Shown piece by piece: positions 1 through 11,105 of a DNA stretch of 64,000 bases. The stretch lies in NCBI GenBank assembly GCA_951640165.1, contig OX621237.1:806001-870000 (forward strand). Direction: 5' to 3'. A program made the position numbers and the translations under genes. Numbering within the stretch: the first letter of the stretch is position 1; every line of letters starts with the position of its first letter. This DNA comes from Pseudoips prasinana. Lineage: Eukaryota; Arthropoda; Insecta; Lepidoptera; Nolidae. The notes beneath the pieces are model-generated. The model was not told the DNA's origin. It saw only the letters and a program-made list of their open reading frames with translations, and made no database searches.

Positions 1-85
1 TGACCCATACAGAAGTGTTCTGAGTCTGAGGTTGTAATTTGTATCCGTCAATTAAATGATTGTAAAGTTCTCTAGTGCGGGTGTT
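1..85 (+). repeat. SINE family A, 3' part, cut by window edge
   Basis: The segment reads TGACCCATAC, then TTCTGAGTCTG, then TTTGTATCCGTC and TGTAAAGTTC. It follows the same order as the better copy at 56352-56530. The tRNA-like head would lie to the left, outside the window. Confidence 0.6.
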
Positions 86-739
86 CTCTTAAATAAATAA
101 AAAAAGTTGTATCTATGAACGAAAACTAATACATTGAAAACTAATGCTTCATAACTATTATGTTGTAGAATATAACGACTCATTTTTAATAGTTGCGGTA
201 CAATAACGGGTAGCTTTTTATGTGTTAAACAAAATAACAAGTACGGTAGTCATTATTTTATCATTGTTACTGAGTAGTAATTGTTGCATTTTTACCGTAT
301 ATTTGCCATTTTACAATAGCACGCGAAACTAAGGTTTATAATAACGACGTCAAGGAGTATTTTTAAATAATAGAAAGCAAATTTTCATGTACATATATGC
401 AGACAACGTAGAGACAATTTTCGTTTGTATAAGTACTTAATAGGTTTGTCTGCAGCTAAATTATATTATAAACAATTCTCAATGGTTCCCTGGAGCAACG
501 CATTTAAGGGCTTCACTCCTTTGGAAGTAGTATCATTGAAAATTCTTAAGAAAAAGTTTAATTAAGTATTACTATCATTCTTGTCCAATGTTAGCCACGG
601 CTACCTGCCTTAATGGGGACTAGCTATTTTTTTTTAACTTGACGCGTTCAATTAGCTTCTAGCCTTTTACTGCTTCACCGGACTATAGGGGTGAGCGTGG
701 GCTCTAACCGCCTAGCAAAATATAAAACTAATAACTAAG
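86..739. other. AT-rich non-coding stretch
   Basis: No coding frame, tRNA-like boxes or obvious repeat seen on either strand. Confidence 0.5.
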
Positions 740-1050
740 TACCCGCGCCGGAGGGCACCCCCTGTGGGGTTCGAACCTCGACTCTGGGCGGTTACTGGCG
801 GGGAGAGGGCGAGAGATTATGGTTTTAGGGATGTTTTGTGCAACTTTCGCTCTACGTTAATACGCGACGCGGGCCTCACTACCAGTTTAGGTCCGGAGCG
901 GGCATTTCATCGGATCGAATGCAAACTAAGGGTCATGGAGGACGCTGGTGGTCGCGACGCGTTCGCGGTCGTACTCTCGACCGGCGAGTACAAAATAGCG
1001 ATTGTGCAGTGTTGCGAGAGTATCTAATCGATTTGATGGGGTCTAGCTAA
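740..1050. other. GC-rich island of unknown nature
   Basis: This stretch is much more GC- and CpG-rich than its surroundings (for example GGTCGCGACGCGTTCGCGG near 949-967) and ends where a family-B SINE begins. An open frame runs through 764-1027 on the plus strand, but it starts at a GTG and resembles nothing I recognise. It contains GGTTCGAACC near 768, which resembles a tRNA B box without a matching A box. It may be an old repeat or a promoter-like CpG patch. Confidence 0.3.
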
Positions 1051-1051
1051 C

Positions 1052-1270
1052 TGCGCGGGACATATTATAGTGCACGAGTATAGTATCTCCTCTCTTCTAT
1101 TCCTCTCTCTCTCTGTAGGGCACGGGGTGTAGGTACCGATAACCCCTTGACCCCGGGCTGATACTGAGAACTAATTATTTACAGAAAAACCCTAAAATCA
1201 CTTTTTTGGCCTAACCCGGGATTTCAACTTAGAACCTCGTTATCTGCGGCAGAACACGCTACCGCTAGCG
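1052..1270 (-). repeat. SINE family B, degenerate copy
   Basis: It shares GGACATATTATAGTGCAC, GGGCTGATACTGAGAA and the terminal GAACACGCTACCGCTAG with the copy at 43205-43580. Read on the minus strand, the right end is a tRNA-like head with a damaged B box. A CT-rich patch sits at about 1088-1117. Confidence 0.6.
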
Positions 1271-1320
1271 CTTTCTATCTATTCATCGTTGATCTAGAAC
1301 AACGATGAATAGATAGAAAG
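1271..1320. repeat. Perfect 20-bp-arm hairpin
   Basis: Arms 1271-1290 and 1301-1320 are exact reverse complements (CTTTCTATCTATTCATCGTT) around a 10-nt loop. It abuts the tRNA-like end of the family-B SINE, so it could be a fold-back copy made at SINE insertion or a tiny MITE relic. Confidence 0.8.
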
Positions 1321-2645
1321 TATGTAACATAGGAACTTAATTACTACGAGTTTGTTAAAATTCAAATTAATAGATAGTGTTATTTTTTTATCTATTAGAA
1401 AACTTTAACGTATCAGTAACAAGGCGACTTAGTCTATTTTGAAATAGTTTGGTATTTGGTCAGATGATCCTTAGAAGAAAAAGTGGTGAAATGACGATTA
1501 AGATCATCCAGAAGAATGAGGCCGTTCGGTAGTTTTTGCGTAAAAGAGTAACAAAAGTACATTCACACTCACAAACTTTTACATTTATAATATTACTAGT
1601 ATTGATAAATTTTGATAAATATCGCCATTTTTATTCTTGGCTTTGTTAAGGAGTCCTATAGGCTTTCAATAAATGAATAAACATAGCTAGTACATGACGG
1701 CAATATTACATAATGTTCCACTCAAGCACGGCCACGGTAAGCACATAAATATTTAAGAGATTTAGCCTTAATTATATTCTGGATTGAGACGATATTCATC
1801 ATTAGTAAGGTAATTAATACTTTTCTTCGCCAACCTGCTGGGAGTGGCGATTATGACATATCCCCGAGATAACTTTTCTAACTACTTATTTTAATGGTAT
1901 ATGTCTACCAGCATAAACATCGTACAATAGAAGTAAGTCGTATTATAAAAAGAGTTCTATACTCTGAACAGATAAAACTTGTGTACACTCGACATGTGTA
2001 GTGTGCACTGTGCAGTGTGTGTAGTACCAAGTATTAGTTCGTCTATATCAATAGGAACTTCCATACTGACTAGACCAATATGCGGCACTGCCACTAGCGC
2101 ATATTAAAACCTCTCAGTAACTGTCCGTTACTATGTGGATTGCTTATTCACTCGATATGAGTCCAATGGAAATTGTGTAGAATAGTTTTTTGTTCTTTGA
2201 AATTAGTCGCTTGGTAGGAATGTATGGCTAAAATATATTAACACAATATATTTTTACATCATGTTAAATTTTTGTTCTGAGAATAACTTTGTATCACTAC
2301 ATCAAAGTATTCAAAATAAATAAATAACATGATTCGCGGAGGAATGTTTTATAAAAACAACAATAAGTCTGATGATCCCACAAGTTTTTGCGAACTTGGT
2401 GAGAGAAGGTTTAAAGTAAAGTTTACTAGTTCAAATTGTGCCAGTCAACGAAATTTGTAACTTTCAGACTAAAATTTAAAATAAGCGAGATTGTAAATCA
2501 GCACACAACATAAATCAAATCTCAAATTGAAACATTGACTGAAGCCAGTTATCGCAATCATAATATTACCATCATCATCATCATGACAGCCTTGTAATGC
2601 CCACTGCTGGACAAAGCTTTGATTGTACATGTGGTGCAGCGGTAA
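1321..2645. other. AT-rich non-coding stretch with repeat scraps
   Basis: No coding frame. A short family-D scrap (GTGGCGATTATGACATATCC) lies at about 1845-1864. A family-E-like fragment (CATCATCATCATGACAGCC ... CCCACTGCTGGACAAAG) lies near 2570-2617. Confidence 0.5.
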
Positions 2646-2840
2646 AGACAGTCGCCTCACCACACGGAGTCCCGTGCTCCATTCCTGCACAGGATAACTA
2701 TTTATGTGACCCGTAATAGTTGTTCTGAGTGTAGATATACTTTGTGTCCATTAATTATATATTCGTAAAGTACCCCGCGATTAAACAGGGCTTAATTTCC
2801 ATAGTGCGGGAGATGCCTTAACAAAAGCGCAAGAATGGGG
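2646..2840 (+). repeat. SINE family A
   Basis: It contains GACAGTCGCCTCACC, AACTATTTATGTGACCCG, TGTTCTGAGTGTAGAT and TCGTAAAGTACCCCGCGA in the same order as 56352-56530. The B box is mutated. Confidence 0.65.
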
Positions 2841-3010
2841 TCTATGCCATAATCGCCTCGCTTGATAGACGGTTAGGCGAGCGCAGCATAATGGTATTAG
2901 TTCACAGAGCGAAGCTGCTGCCCGTTCTTCGGTAGGTATTCCCCCGGGGAAACTTCCGCCGGGTGAGATGCTAATATTCGTCGCCGTCACCACACGGCAC
3001 GTTAGTCCAT
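2841..3010 (-). repeat. Repeat family D, diverged
   Basis: It has the same block order as 32733-32980: TATGCCATAATCGCC, GAAGCTGCTGCCC, GGTAGGTATTCCC and GTCGCCGTCACCACAC. A minus-strand open frame through it is repeat sequence, not a gene. Confidence 0.65.
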
Positions 3011-5240
3011 TAACATCCACTCAAAATGTTGATCAAATACTACATTACATACTATCTATGTATATTCATCTCATAAACCCGTAACCTCATTACTATCAAA
3101 CTAATTACGAGTTTATTACTAGAAGTTCCTTTGATATTATTATCAAAACTCAAATATTACTAAGTGTCTAATTACTATGAAAGAACTACTTAAGTAAGCC
3201 ATAGCATCATTAATTAGGTCTTTAAACAGTACTCTCTACTAATACTTACTCTGCTTTAAACTGCAATTAATGAACCTGTAAATACGGGATAACTAGAAAA
3301 ATCAATGTGACGCGGGGAATTCAGTTTGTCTGTTCGAATAATATTTCCCTACCAGATATAATTTGTGCAATCTCATCAAATTAACAATAATTCAGCAAAC
3401 CACGCATGATTGTTGATGTGTGTGTGTAATTAGCTTAGCAAGTCGATTTAACTGAGTACATCTTGATTAGTTTTAGATGTAGATTTGCTAATTACTAAAT
3501 TTCAATCTGTGTCGGTGCCAGACATAGAGGCATTAAAATTAGGATATCGAAGTTTGACGGCTATATTTCCCTCAAGGGCGGGGCGCGCTTTCGGGGCACT
3601 AGTAGTGTTCAGCTTCTGAAATTAACTTTATTGTACCTTTTAGGTTATGCCGAATACCACGTAATCAATAAATAAACAGCAAACCAGTTTAACCAATAAA
3701 GTCGGCTTATAACAAATGTGATGCGTTTATTAACGATATATTTAGATAGTTCGTATTCTATAAATTTTAATTTATTCAACACATAATTTGTGTCCGTCTA
3801 TTACATGTTTGTAAAGTACCCTGCGTCACAGGGATTAGATGCCCTAGTGCTGGCATTAAAAAACATTATTGTTTAATTAGTCAGGATTTTATTCATGGAA
3901 ACCTGTTAATGGCTTTCTGCTGCCTATGAATATCCTAAACATTTTGTAGTAAAATGCTGTTAGTCTTCTTAAGAAAATAAATACTTACGCAGAGGCTCTC
4001 TGAAAATTATCTTTGTGTCGAGGGTCACAGCTAAATATTTTAGCATATTTTGTGCAAAGGGTGGGTATTGCTAAACGTTAGGATTGGTTTCATTGATGGC
4101 AAGAGAGGGGCCCACGACTTTTCTTGTGAACACAGTAGAACCTTTTTACTACTTTTATATTATTGTTATCATATAACTGATATTGAAACGTTTATATTAA
4201 AAATTGCTTAAGTATGAAACGGTGCTATCTCCCACTTTCCTACTCTTTGCATAAAACTTTAACTACCTAGCTACTTTTCTCTGCTAACTTGAGATTAATT
4301 TTCTCGAATATACGCCAAAGCTTTTAAGCTCCACGCTGACTGTCTTGTGCTATTCTAAATTAGTTACTTTCTACTTCCCGTGACACTATTATACCACAAT
4401 GTGCTGCAACTTTGGCAGTGAAACCTACCATATAAATTATAGCCTGAATTAAGAATAGATGATTTGTTCTTTGAATCTTTTATTCTATCATTACACTTAA
4501 CTGTTAAACTAATCTCTAAAATTCTTACATACAGTGAATTTATTCTTAAAAAGGTTAAAAAAATTATCTAAAACATTTAATTCTAGGTAAGTGATCTATT
4601 CTAGTTTGTATTTTTTACAGAATACTAACAGCGTTGGCTATTTCTCACTAAGTTCTTTAGGAAGATTAGTCCCACTACCTTACCAGCAGATTTAGTTTTT
4701 TATATTTTGTAATCTCTTCCATTAAACTATAATTATATCGACACTATGGTAAATTTAATCAAACTAGTATAGTCGAGTGATAATTTTTGTTGGTCTTGAT
4801 ATTGCAATTGTAAAAACACACTCCCTGAGACAGAGAAACTCTATATGGACATCACAAATACTTGGCCGAATACATAGGTAGCAACGATGCGACTACTTTC
4901 ACTGCCGCGCACTTCCGCTAATTAGTAGTCCAATATGTTGCGCGGTCACTATAAACCGCACCGTATTGCGTCGCACACGCTATCGCGTCGCATCGCAACA
5001 CATCACATGAATGTTACTCATTGTAAGTTACGAAGATATATAGTACTTTGTGCACTGTATATAATTATTAAACGCGACATGCGACAAGATTTATTACATT
5101 TGTAAGAGAAACTTTAAGCGTTTTATCTCTGGAAGAATCCTTTTCATGTATTAATTTGTAACCAAACTGTCGACTTTAATACAAAAGAACATGAAGGAAA
5201 TCTAAGGTATGATAAAATAAAGTATTTCGTTATTGCAGAA
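3011..5240. other. AT-rich non-coding stretch; SINE A scrap at 3786-3858
   Basis: 3786-3858 matches the 3' part of family A (TTTGTGTCCGTCTATTACAT ... TGTAAAGTACCC). A locally CpG-rich patch with repeated CGTCGCA words occurs near 4960-5000. No coding frame is supported. Confidence 0.5.
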
Positions 5241-5336
5241 TATAAGATAAAGATAAGATAAGATAAATACACTTTATTGTACACCATTAACAGAACACAA
5301 TTTATGATATAGTTAATTATATTAAAAAGGTACAAT

Positions 5337-5378
5337 TGGCGGTCTTATCGCTTACAGCGATCTTTTCCAGACAACCTT
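5337..5378 (-). other. LINE 3'-UTR nested hairpin (copy 1)
   Basis: Read on the minus strand, an outer stem GTCT/AGAC encloses GGAAAAG and an inner stem ATCGCT-GTA-AGCGAT, followed by one unpaired A. The same architecture recurs at 13868-13907 and 18421-18460. It is a likely RT-recognition structure (inference). Confidence 0.7.
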
Positions 5379-5725
5379 CAGTTGGACCATATTGTAAGGA
5401 ATTTGGAGTAGGGGTATAGTGTATGGTGTAAGAAATTAGGTGATAATAACTTAACACTAATAGTGATATCTACTTAGTTGTAGTACTACCACTAATTAAA
5501 ATACTTATAATACTAAAACTTATCTATATCTTAATACAAATAATAATAAATAAATAATATTCTAACACATACATATATATATATAATATATACATACATA
5601 CATAATAATAAAAAATATACATAAATACCTGTAAAATAAAATATGAATTAATATATATATAACCAGTTATGATGGAAATATTAATTATATCTAGTAGGGT
5701 TATATGGTGGACACGATAAAGAATA

Positions 5726-6738
5726 CTATTGTGATAAATAATGTTTTGTCACAAGTGTTTTAAAGGAAGTTAAGGTTTGAGCGCGTCTTATTGTTACTGG
5801 TAACGCATTCCAAAGACGAGCAGCTAGAACTGTAAAGGATTTGCTGAATTTCTGATGATCACAGTGACTTTGAATGCGTGTCATTGAGGAACTTAAAACG
5901 TTCTTTAAGATAAAAGGGCGTTGAGGGATTAGAAAGAATATTGTACAAGAGAGACAAGATATTTGCATTCCGACGAAGGCGGATAGGAAGCCACTTGATT
6001 TTAGTACGGAATTCTGAAACGTGGTCATATTTGCGGAGTCCAAATATGAACCTAATGCAGACATTTTGGAGACGCTCAAGTTTGTTAAGTTGTTCCTGGG
6101 TTAAATCGAGATAGCTGGCGTCGGCGTAATCGAGAATAAGAAGAAGGAGAGATTGTGCAAGCGCAATTTTTGTGGTAATAGGCAAAAAATTACGCAAGAA
6201 GACGCCGCAAAGACCCTGCTGAAGCAAAGAGTTTACGGCTGACTTCCTGAAATTGCGGAATCCATGAGAGATCATGGTCTATTAAGATTCCCAAGTACTT
6301 AACTTTTTGAACCAGTGGTATCACAGTATTATTTAAAGTAATATTGGGAATTTGTGACCAGTCCACTCTACTCCGCATTCTAGTACTGCCGACAACACTA
6401 GCTTGCGATTTGGTCGGGTTCACGGTAAGCCCATAGCTATTACTCCAGGAAGAAATATGTGTAAGATCTGTGTTTATGTTACAAATAGCTTCAAGCGGGT
6501 TTTCGGGAGATGCTTGACTATAGATCTGGAGATCATCTGCATAAAGGTGGTAGTATGAAACTAATATATGGGAAATCGCATTAATGAATATTGCAAACAA
6601 AAGAGGAGATAAAACGTCACCCTGTGGCACGCCAACAGATGTATTACACCAGGAAGAATAAGAGTCTTCAATGCGTATCCGTTGACGTCGGCCAAACAGG
6701 TAACTGTGAAACCAATCAATTACCGTTGGAGTAGTAAT
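5726..6738 (-). pseudogene. Reverse transcriptase C-terminal half, frame-shifted
   Basis: Three overlapping minus-strand frames (about 6738-6190, 6275-5859, 6079-5726) together follow the protein of the copy at 16207-18195. They begin at the segment before the PQG motif and pass YADD (6532-6543). They continue through the LERLQNVCIRFIFGLRKYD block and end with RLWNALPVTIRRAQTLTSF. At least two frameshifts inactivate it. The usual PQGGVLS motif reads PQGDVLS. The endonuclease and the N-terminal RT motifs are absent. The element family normally encodes an endonuclease-RT protein that copies its own RNA at a nicked chromosomal target; this copy cannot. Confidence 0.9.
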
Positions 6739-6810
6739 ATAACATACATATTATAAAATTAAGGATGGCGGATAGCACCGAGGATCGATTTAAGGGTCCT
6801 AACTTAGCTG

Positions 6811-7047
6811 TTATATTTGATTCCAATAGTAGGTATGGCAAAAGCGCTTAAACGCACGGAAGTTGTTCCTTGTTGCTACAAGATCCGTTTAATAAACTAC
6901 TCCAGATATTGGTTGCAAGCTGTTTAACATAATATCACGCTGTTTTTGCCAGAGATCACACTCCCAAAGGATGTGGTGAGCAGTTTGTTCATATTCGTTG
7001 CTGGAAGTTGAACACAGACAGATTGGTGAAGAAACTAATTTGGACTA
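6811..7047 (-). pseudogene. LINE RT C-terminal zinc-knuckle domain, dead
   Basis: A minus-strand frame encodes CLCSTSSNEYEQTAHHILW followed by ECDLW, and later NNFRAFKRF near its end. The C-x-C ... H ... C spacing with the EQTAHHILWEC core is the C-terminal knuckle seen in jockey- and R1-type LINE proteins. One in-frame stop follows the VVY residues. It belongs to a different LINE family from the neighbour at 5242-6738. Upstream (7048-7200) I see no further RT motifs, so only the tail survives. Confidence 0.75.
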
Positions 7048-7875
7048 ATGTGGACTGTATAAACCAATGATATAAAATATAAATGTATTTTAGATTAGTA
7101 ATATATACATATATAAATGCCGATTTAGACATTACTAATAATAACTATTTAATGAAGTTATGGCCAAAAGAATCTTTATTTACCTTAATATTTCTTTGCA
7201 TATTGAGAAAGCATTGCTGTGAACCATGATCGGAGCTTAGACAGTTTTTGAAACAACTAACAGTATGGAATCCTGCAATGAATTTAATCTGAAAGTTATA
7301 AGATAAACTGGAAAGGTAGATCCCACCTGAAGTTAAAATATTAGAATTTTATGATTAACAGGTATCGTTCATTACACAATGTTCTAATTTCAAGTATGTG
7401 ACTTATTTACTTTACATAGTCAAGACTCATGGCACAAAACGTGTTGACACATTAAACGCTTTTTGAATTTATGTTTTTATGATGCGTCCAATTTTCCAGG
7501 ATCATTCAGGACGTGGCATCTAGGCCTAAGAAAAAGTAACAAGAAAATGTTAAAATTTTTCTGTGTTAATAATTTTCGTTTGCAGCAATTGAATATCAAC
7601 CCTTTTTGTAATTTTAAATGCACGATTTTTAATTTTGAAGGCAAATAAACAAACATAATGTAATCTTGAGTACCGTTTTACATCAAGACGTACTGATTAT
7701 AGAGGTATATAAGAAGTTTGCTGTGATGACCTAATGTATCAAAGATACATATAAATTTAAGTAAATATAAGGCCAATCATGGTACGTTGAGTGCACTTCA
7801 ATTCAAAGTCATGCAGACGGTAACCATAACTTTCCAATTAAAATAATAAATACAGACAAGGTTATATTCGAGTGG
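7048..7875. other. AT-rich non-coding stretch
   Basis: No supported gene or recognised repeat. Short frames here lack any family resemblance. Confidence 0.5.
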
Positions 7876-7943
7876 AGTTTATACGAACGTAAAGCGAAAA
7901 AGGTGTTAAATAACACCTATTTCACTTTCTGGTCGTATAAACT
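7876..7943. repeat. Palindromic MITE-like hairpin, 33-bp arms
   Basis: Arms 7876-7908 and 7911-7943 are imperfect reverse complements (AGTTTATACGA ... TCGTATAAACT) with a few mismatches and almost no loop. No coding content. Confidence 0.75.
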
Positions 7944-7959
7944 ATAAGTGAAAGATATA

Positions 7960-8320
7960 AGTGTTAAATTCTAAGCTGGTGGTAGGAAGGTGCTTAGTTA
8001 ATGCTGTCGGATGCGCTTGGCCGCCCGCCAGGCTAGACGCGAGACCGCCGGTCGGCGCGATGCACGGAATCTCCAAATTACGCGCCGACACTCGTAATCA
8101 ACGGGGTTGGTTTAAGCGCGATTTGAATTTTGTAATTAGAGCTATATGCTCCCTCTACTAAACTTTACCGTCTGCTCACGATAGATTTACGTGGTTTTCA
8201 ATTAAAAGTGGGGACAGCGAAGTTCTAGCGAGGCGTTCCGGAACTTCGCTTCCGCACTCGTCCTCTCAAAACAATTGACAGTTCGTTAAACTTCGTTACG
8301 GCCCGTTGTTGCTCAGGTGA
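7960..8320 (+). promoter_or_regulatory. GC-rich patch; candidate TSS and non-coding first exon
   Basis: GC and CpG content rises sharply between AT-rich flanks. It holds a 10-bp inverted repeat (AGCGAAGTTC / GAACTTCGCT, about 8216-8251), an initiator-like ACAGTTCG near 8279 and a good splice-donor context CAG/GTGAGA at 8314-8322. This could be a 5' UTR exon of a host gene whose coding exons lie downstream. No TATA box or partner acceptor can be assigned, so this is tentative. Confidence 0.25.
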
Positions 8321-8408
8321 GAAAAAAAAGAAAAATCTGAAGCATCAAATACAAGCGGCGGGCTATGATAAATATCTTAAATTGTAAACAAATAAATAAA
8401 AGATTTTG

Positions 8409-8433
8409 TTATTGTGGTGTATACACCACAATA
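8409..8433. repeat. Perfect palindrome
   Basis: TATTGTGGTGTATACACCACAATA is self-complementary without a loop (centre TA near 8421). It is flanked by T-rich and A-rich runs. Confidence 0.8.
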
Positions 8434-8799
8434 AAAAAAACTATAGAACGGACAGCGAAATCTGGATTATCAAGAAATCAAAATCTCAAGGGTCCTAGCC
8501 TAACACCTTATTACCTTAGATCCGACTAATATAAGTTTCTAAGCAAGATCAAAAATTAAATCCATGCCTTAGTGGACTGCACCAATGCTTATCGAACATT
8601 ACCTAAGTACTATGTATTTAGCTATTAGCGGTGATGGGCGTAGGTTAGGATACTTAAAGTCTAGCACGGGACACATAGCTATGTACGAATACAGAATGTT
8701 TCTTATTCAGATGAAAACATTATATCGTGTGATTTGCTACAAATATAAAGTAAGGTTCCTCAAGAATTTAACATTCTAAGTGTTCTATTTCCATAAATG
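8434..8799. other. Non-coding stretch
   Basis: No supported feature. A plus-strand frame at 8585-8779 has no family resemblance. Confidence 0.4.
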
Positions 8800-9035
8800 G
8801 TATGCTGTGTGGTGACGGCATAGAATATCATCACCCATCTCATCCCGTGGGAGGCGTAGAAATCGACCGAGGGAATACCTACCAGAGAACGGGTAGCAGC
8901 GTTTTTCTGGGAACTATGACCATCAAACTGCGATCGCCAACCCGTCTGCCAAGCGTGGCGATTATGACATATCCCCCCATTCTTTAGGGAGGCTATTGTC
9001 CAGCAGTGGATGTACTTTAACTGACATGATGATGA
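8800..9035 (+). repeat. Repeat family D, opposite orientation
   Basis: It starts TGCTGTGTGGTGACGGC and contains CATCTCATCCCGTGGG, GGCGTAGAAATCGACC and GTGGCGATTATGACATATCC. It ends with GTCCAGCAGTGGATG and a TGATGATG stretch. It is the reverse complement of the 32733-32980 copy with moderate divergence. Confidence 0.8.
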
Positions 9036-9650
9036 AATGGTCTGGTTATGCCTACTATGCAAAAATATCGAGCACGGACGATATACACGTCGGTACATTT
9101 TATTTTCATATTCATAATGTATTCTACGCCTGTATAGACGACAAGCCCTTAAATCTTCTTTTGATATTAATTTGATTAGTTAAGAGTAAATGGGGTCTGA
9201 TATAATTATTACAGTCAGAACTAAGCCGCCAGATTCCGAAATCGCATTAAAATACTTAATGAAACCGCATACCGAATTGCAGACCTTTGAAATCCTGTTA
9301 ACAACTTCAGTAGTTTAGCGAAGGCACTTATCCTTGTATACCGGTCTAATATAGCTCAACTAGTAAATTTCCTAAAGCCAGCGAGTCCCGGCTTAAAAGC
9401 GGCAAGTTTGCGCGCGAGCTAAACTTGGAATAGAATACTGACGACTGAGAGGGGAGGGGCTCTTATCCCCTCTTTTGGTACGGTTGAATATTGAAATAGG
9501 TATCGGTTTGAAATAAGTAGTGCGGCAGTCTAGAAGAATTAACGCCTACTTCATAGGATGCCCTCTTTTAAGACTTCTCAGTCATGTTTGTTTTATAAGT
9601 ATTTAAAATTCTTTTATAATTCAATGTCTATTTAATGTACTCAAAACCCA
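9036..9650. other. Non-coding stretch
   Basis: No supported gene or repeat. Confidence 0.4.
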
Positions 9651-9812
9651 TTGATCTCAGCAGTCCTCAAGTAATCGGCTAGGTTAAGCACCTAGTCACG
9701 TTCTCAGTCTACCGATAGGTGACTGCCGAAGTAGTTTTTTTATTTTACGTACCCATATGTGCTTTCTGCACGATAAGTTGTCGGTCCCGGTTGTACTTAT
9801 TAGATAATAGGG
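9651..9812 (+). repeat. 5S-rRNA-like SINE (family G), old copy
   Basis: AAGTAATCGGCTAGGTTAAG and GATAGGTGACTGCCGAAG match the 5S-like head of 31560-31802. The body shares GATAAGTTGTCGGTCCCGGT. It is truncated after the body. Confidence 0.6.
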
Positions 9813-10312
9813 ATTCTACCTAGGGATTTAATTATGTCACTAGGATAAAGAAAAACAAAATAATTTACTAAATTTCATGACAGGTATAAACATGTACAGT
9901 TAAGTTCTTAGTTCCTTAGCTGTGTGTGTAAGTTTAAAAGTTATAGAATTACTTTAGAACTTACAATAGACCATTGTTAGCACCTAAAAGGGTTGAGACA
10001 TTCTATTTTCAAATGAATTTTCATTTTAATTTAATTTAAGTTGACAGCACGTGTAAGGTGTTTAAGATGTCACTTTAGCGCTCTTATCCTCAATCCACGA
10101 GCAGGTCAAGTATTAACGTGGTCCGTACATAGTTGTTTTTAGATTGGGACTACGTTGCGTTTGTGAATTGAATATTTGTTAAGTTTCAGTTATATAGATA
10201 TTGAAATCTCTAGTTTAAAAGCTCAAAAACAAATTATATCTAGTGGCCTAATCAGCTGCGGGTAAAATAAAAAACAAAAAATGAAATTGAATTTATCGGT
10301 GCTTAAAAATAA
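9813..10312. other. AT-rich non-coding stretch
   Basis: No supported feature. Confidence 0.4.
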
Positions 10313-10465
10313 ATAAAAAACTTTTATTCACGTAGACTTTAAAAAAGTGCTTGTAAATAGTCAGAACATGTTTATTGTTTGTAGTAATATAATTAAGTAG
10401 GTTTTACATAATAATTTCTAGTTCCATAGATATTTAGGTACACGGATTACTTGAAAATATTTATA

Positions 10466-10469
<4 letters not shown>

Positions 10470-10520
<51 letters not shown>
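10470..10520. repeat. (TA)n microsatellite, left edge of insert
   Basis: About 50 bp of TA with a single C interruption at 10501. Confidence 0.95.
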
Positions 10521-10981
10521 ACGGAGAAACGGGGGTACCGTTCTCTTTAGTCATGATGACGTCAGCAAGACTGACGTCACTATTATCTGCACGTTGGTTG
10601 TCCACTGAAGGTTGTTTACTCATGGCGATAGTAAAACCCGAAATATGTTTCGTGAAGTTTTATTCCATAACAATCTTCGATACAAGGTGATCCGTACGGT
10701 CCGACGGCTCGAGCGAAAGTGATTTGTACTCGACACGTCGGCCGTATTTATACGAAATGTGCGGCGACAAACATGTTACGTATTTTCTTTGTTCGATGAA
10801 CGAATGTAAATTAAACTTTTGAAATCATCAATTGTACAAATGTTAAGATGGTTTATAAATCGTAACTTGATTTTTAACACTAAATTCATTAAGTTTAACT
10901 AACTATTTAAGAGTAATTTAAACAAAGACTTAAAACTACTCCTATGACGCATTTGTTTTTGGTTAAGTAATGTTGTTGCGC

Positions 10982-10983
<2 letters not shown>
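10521..10983. other. Unique 463-bp insert between two (TA)n tracts
   Basis: It holds two perfect CRE-type palindromes TGACGTCA at 10557-10564 and 10572-10579, then a CpG-richer segment, then AT-rich DNA. No coding frame is supported. The insert is absent from the other family-F copies, so it was added by insertion into a TA-rich site or captured during TA expansion. Confidence 0.5.

Positions 10984-11024
<41 letters not shown>
10984..11024. repeat. (TA)n microsatellite, right edge of insert
   Basis: About 40 bp of uninterrupted TA. Confidence 0.95.
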
Positions 11025-11027
<3 letters not shown>

Positions 11028-11105
11028 AATATCAATTATATTTAGCTAGCTTGTATTAAGTTATTGTCAAAGAGATTATGTTTAAGTTTAATTATCAACA
11101 TTTAT

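Larger units (their letters stand above)
5242..6738 (-). mobile_element. 5'-truncated CR1-like LINE (copy 1)
   Basis: This is a minus-strand non-LTR retrotransposon copy. It comprises the RT C-terminal half (5726-6738), an AT-rich 3' UTR with a conserved hairpin (5337-5378), an AATAAA-type signal read from the minus strand, and a terminal (AAGAT)n tail at 5242-5266. The 5' end breaks off inside the RT domain near 6738, as expected from incomplete reverse transcription. It is the same family as the copies at 12112-13990 and 16190-18546. Confidence 0.88.
10313..11105 (-). repeat. Repeat family F, split by an insert
   Basis: The left part (10313-10470) carries CTTTTATTCACGTAGACTTT, GTCAGAACATG and ATATTTAGGTACACGGATT. 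The right part (11025-11105) resumes with ATTTAGCTAGCTTGTATTAA and TTATTGTCAAAGA, as in the uninterrupted copy at 47733-48150. Between them sit about 550 bp bounded by TA repeats. Confidence 0.75.

Noticed and set aside
10451..10690. Plus-strand frame with a long Ile-Tyr repeat
   Set aside because: It is the translation of a (TA)n microsatellite.
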